Assembly: GCF_003813775.1 (NCBI RefSeq)
Contig: NZ_RPDH01000002.1
Span: forward strand, 1,488,001 to 1,552,000
Direction: 5' to 3'
DNA from: Chitinophaga lutea
GTDB lineage: Bacteria; Bacteroidota; Bacteroidia; Chitinophagales; Chitinophagaceae
Length of the DNA stretch: 64,000 bases
Under the pieces are notes generated by a model that worked only from the letters and a program-made list of their open reading frames with translations, ran no database searches and was not told the DNA's origin. Made by a program: the position numbers and the translations under genes. Shown here one piece after another: positions 62,393 to 64,000 of this stretch; the stretch's first letter is position 1, and each line of letters begins with the position of its first letter.

Positions 62393-64000
62393 ATGAAAAA
62401 GATACTTATAGGGATGATTGTTTTTTCGGTAGCGTTTGCGTCCTGCAAGAAAACGCTTGAAAAAGAATTTCCCAACCCGGAAAATTATGATAAGACCGGC
62501 AACCTGTTTGCCGGGATGTTTACCAAAACCCTGTACGCCTGGAAGCTATATGTACAGGACTACGGCGAGTGGTGGTGGGAGCTGGCAGGCACCGGTTCAA
62601 TGGGGGTTGCCGGCTACACGCAAGTATCCCATCGCTACATTACCGACCGGTACGCCTGGTTTTCAACTTATGACGACCTTACCGGCACGACGGCTTTTGG
62701 CTCCGAAAACCAGCTCTGGCAAAACAGGCTGGGCGCCTTCTATGGCAGTGTGAATGCCTGGGCCGTTATTAAAGACAATATAGCAGCGGTATCAGGGGCC
62801 GAGCTGGATGATAACCAGATATACTACTCCCTTACAACCGTTATGAAGGATTATGCGGCTTTGCTGGCGGTTGACTTTTATAATAATATTCCATATTCGG
62901 AGGCATTCAAAGGTAAAGACAGGGTGTTTTTCCCTAAATACGACGACCCGAAGGAGATTTATAAAAGCGTGCTGGACGAGTTAAAAAAAATATCCACCGA
63001 CCTGCCGGGCGAGTATAGCAAAATGTCCGTATCCGCCAAAGCAGTATTCAATACACAGGATATTGCGTTCCGGGGCGATATCAACAAATGGGTGCAATAT
63101 ATAAATGCCATCCGGCTGAAATTTGCTGTGAGGATTTCGGGCGTGGAAGAAGCTTTTGCCAAATCGCATATCCAGGATGTGCTTTCCAAGAATAATCTGC
63201 CCGCAAGCGACCAGGTATGGAGCATGCCCTATGCCCTGATGGCCAATGGCGGTGGTGAATGGATCCGTGGTATCGGCGAAGGCTGGCCTGCCACATTCAT
63301 CCCCGACATTATCATGAGGAGGATGAACAGGAACAATACCCGTTACGAGCCCGGCATTGATGACCCGCGGCTGCCTGTTCTGGCGATGCCTACCAGGTTC
63401 AGCGATTTTACTTCTACTCCGGCAGTAGGTGACTATCGTGGCGTGAATATGAACTCCGACGGTCAGAAAGCCGCTTATACGGCAGGCGAAAGGTATTATA
63501 CAGGCGGTCCCTATGGTGACCTGAATGAACATTTTAAACAGAACGCCCGCTCCATGTACAACCTCGCAACGTTTGCCCGTAATGAGAAGTACCCGGTGTA
63601 TATGATGTCGCTGGCCGAAACAGATCTGCTGCTGGCGGAGGTTGCCCTCAAAAACCTCGGCACAACCGGCAAAACGCCCGCAGCGCATATTAAAGACGCA
63701 ATCAATAACTCCACCAATTTCTGGTACACGCTCAACCAGAATAGTCCCTTTGCCACCTCCACCCCGCTGATGCATCCTGCCAAACCTTCGGCAACGGTCA
63801 TTAATACCTATGCAGACTCGATTGCCGCCAGGTTCAACAGCAGAGTGAATACCGAGGATAAGATGGAATTGCTGATGCAGCAGAAATATGTTCACCTGAA
63901 CCTTATGTGCCCTTACGAGTTATGGGCGGAATTGAGAAGGACCCGGCATCCCAAACTGGAGCCCATGACCTTCAATACTAAAGTAATGAAGCCGCTCCCG
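62393..64000 (+). CDS. SusD/RagB family lipoprotein, cut by the window end
   Basis: At least 536 codons, open to the last base, with no stop in the window. ATG at 62393, 20 bases after susC. Reads MKKILIGMIVFSVAFASCKK, lipobox FASC (Cys18), then TLEKEFPNPENYDKTGNLFAG. Further motifs are DYAALLAVDFYNNIPYSEAFKG, INKWVQYINAIRLKFAVRISG and MMSLAETDLLLAEVALKNL. This is the SusD-like subfamily 2 type (Starch-binding associating with outer membrane), different from the four classical SusD proteins elsewhere in the window. The missing end is likely short, since the MQQKYVHLNL and LRRTRHP-type C-terminal features are already present. Confidence 0.9.
   Translation, partial: MKKILIGMIVFSVAFASCKKTLEKEFPNPENYDKTGNLFAGMFTKTLYAWKLYVQDYGEWWWELAGTGSMGVAGYTQVSHRYITDRYAWFSTYDDLTGTTAFGSENQLWQNRLGAFYGSVNAWAVIKDNIAAVSGAELDDNQIYYSLTTVMKDYAALLAVDFYNNIPYSEAFKGKDRVFFPKYDDPKEIYKSVLDELKKISTDLPGEYSKMSVSAKAVFNTQDIAFRGDINKWVQYINAIRLKFAVRISGVEEAFAKSHIQDVLSKNNLPASDQVWSMPYALMANGGGEWIRGIGEGWPATFIPDIIMRRMNRNNTRYEPGIDDPRLPVLAMPTRFSDFTSTPAVGDYRGVNMNSDGQKAAYTAGERYYTGGPYGDLNEHFKQNARSMYNLATFARNEKYPVYMMSLAETDLLLAEVALKNLGTTGKTPAAHIKDAINNSTNFWYTLNQNSPFATSTPLMHPAKPSATVINTYADSIAARFNSRVNTEDKMELLMQQKYVHLNLMCPYELWAELRRTRHPKLEPMTFNTKVMKPLP

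Overview
The window reads as chromosome of a soil-type member of the Bacteroidota, most likely Chitinophagaceae (Chitinophaga-like). The signs are five SusC-type TonB-dependent receptors with their SusD lipoproteins, two FecI-type sigma / FecR anti-sigma pairs, lipoproteins throughout, moderately high GC coding sequence, and promoters of the Bacteroidota form TTTG-N19/21-TAnnTTTG. No plasmid, phage or CRISPR locus is visible.

Layout. 1-9.8 kb: two SusC/SusD pairs in one minus-strand operon with a recognisable promoter near 9.77 kb. 10-15.9 kb: small housekeeping or stress genes (alpha/beta hydrolase, pirin, Crp-type regulator, MBL-fold hydrolase divergent from an HxlR regulator, secreted M60-like metallopeptidase). 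15.9-23.9 kb: accessory region with a decayed IS256-type transposase, an AT-rich stretch of orphan small genes, three unknown exported proteins in a row, and two arrays in which a complete tRNA-Ser(UGA) gene is followed by tandem copies of its own 3' half plus a terminator hairpin. The arrays flank a GNAT acetyltransferase and an aspartate/glutamate racemase. 24-31.4 kb: a complete RND efflux operon (adaptor, pump, outer membrane factor) with an AraC regulator beside it. 31.4-34.8 kb: MutS2-like ATPase without Smr domain, exported MsrA, a small membrane protein.

34.9-53.4 kb holds two complete trans-envelope-signalling loci pointing at each other: sigma, FecR, SusC with STN domain, SusD on the plus strand (34.9-41.8 kb), and the same order on the minus strand (53.4-46.7 kb) followed by a Tat-exported Gfo/Idh/MocA oxidoreductase and a HEAT-repeat protein with two DUF1080 domains. 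The last two enzymes suggest glycoside processing through a 3-keto intermediate. Both loci carry, in the FecR-susC gap, a stem-loop with a T-rich tail on the antisense strand, which may end an antisense RNA.

53.5-56.7 kb: AraC regulator, VOC protein whose 3' end has spawned a 47-bp tandem repeat, PlsC-like acyltransferase, uracil-DNA glycosylase, tRNA-Arg(UCU). 57-64 kb: a ROK regulator, an array of about seven 100-bp repeats, then a SusC and a SusD-like gene that runs off the window end. The most unusual features are the tRNA-Ser arrays, the 100-bp array in front of the last SusC, and the antisense hairpins. Function of the orphan genes at 16.5-21.1 kb is unknown.
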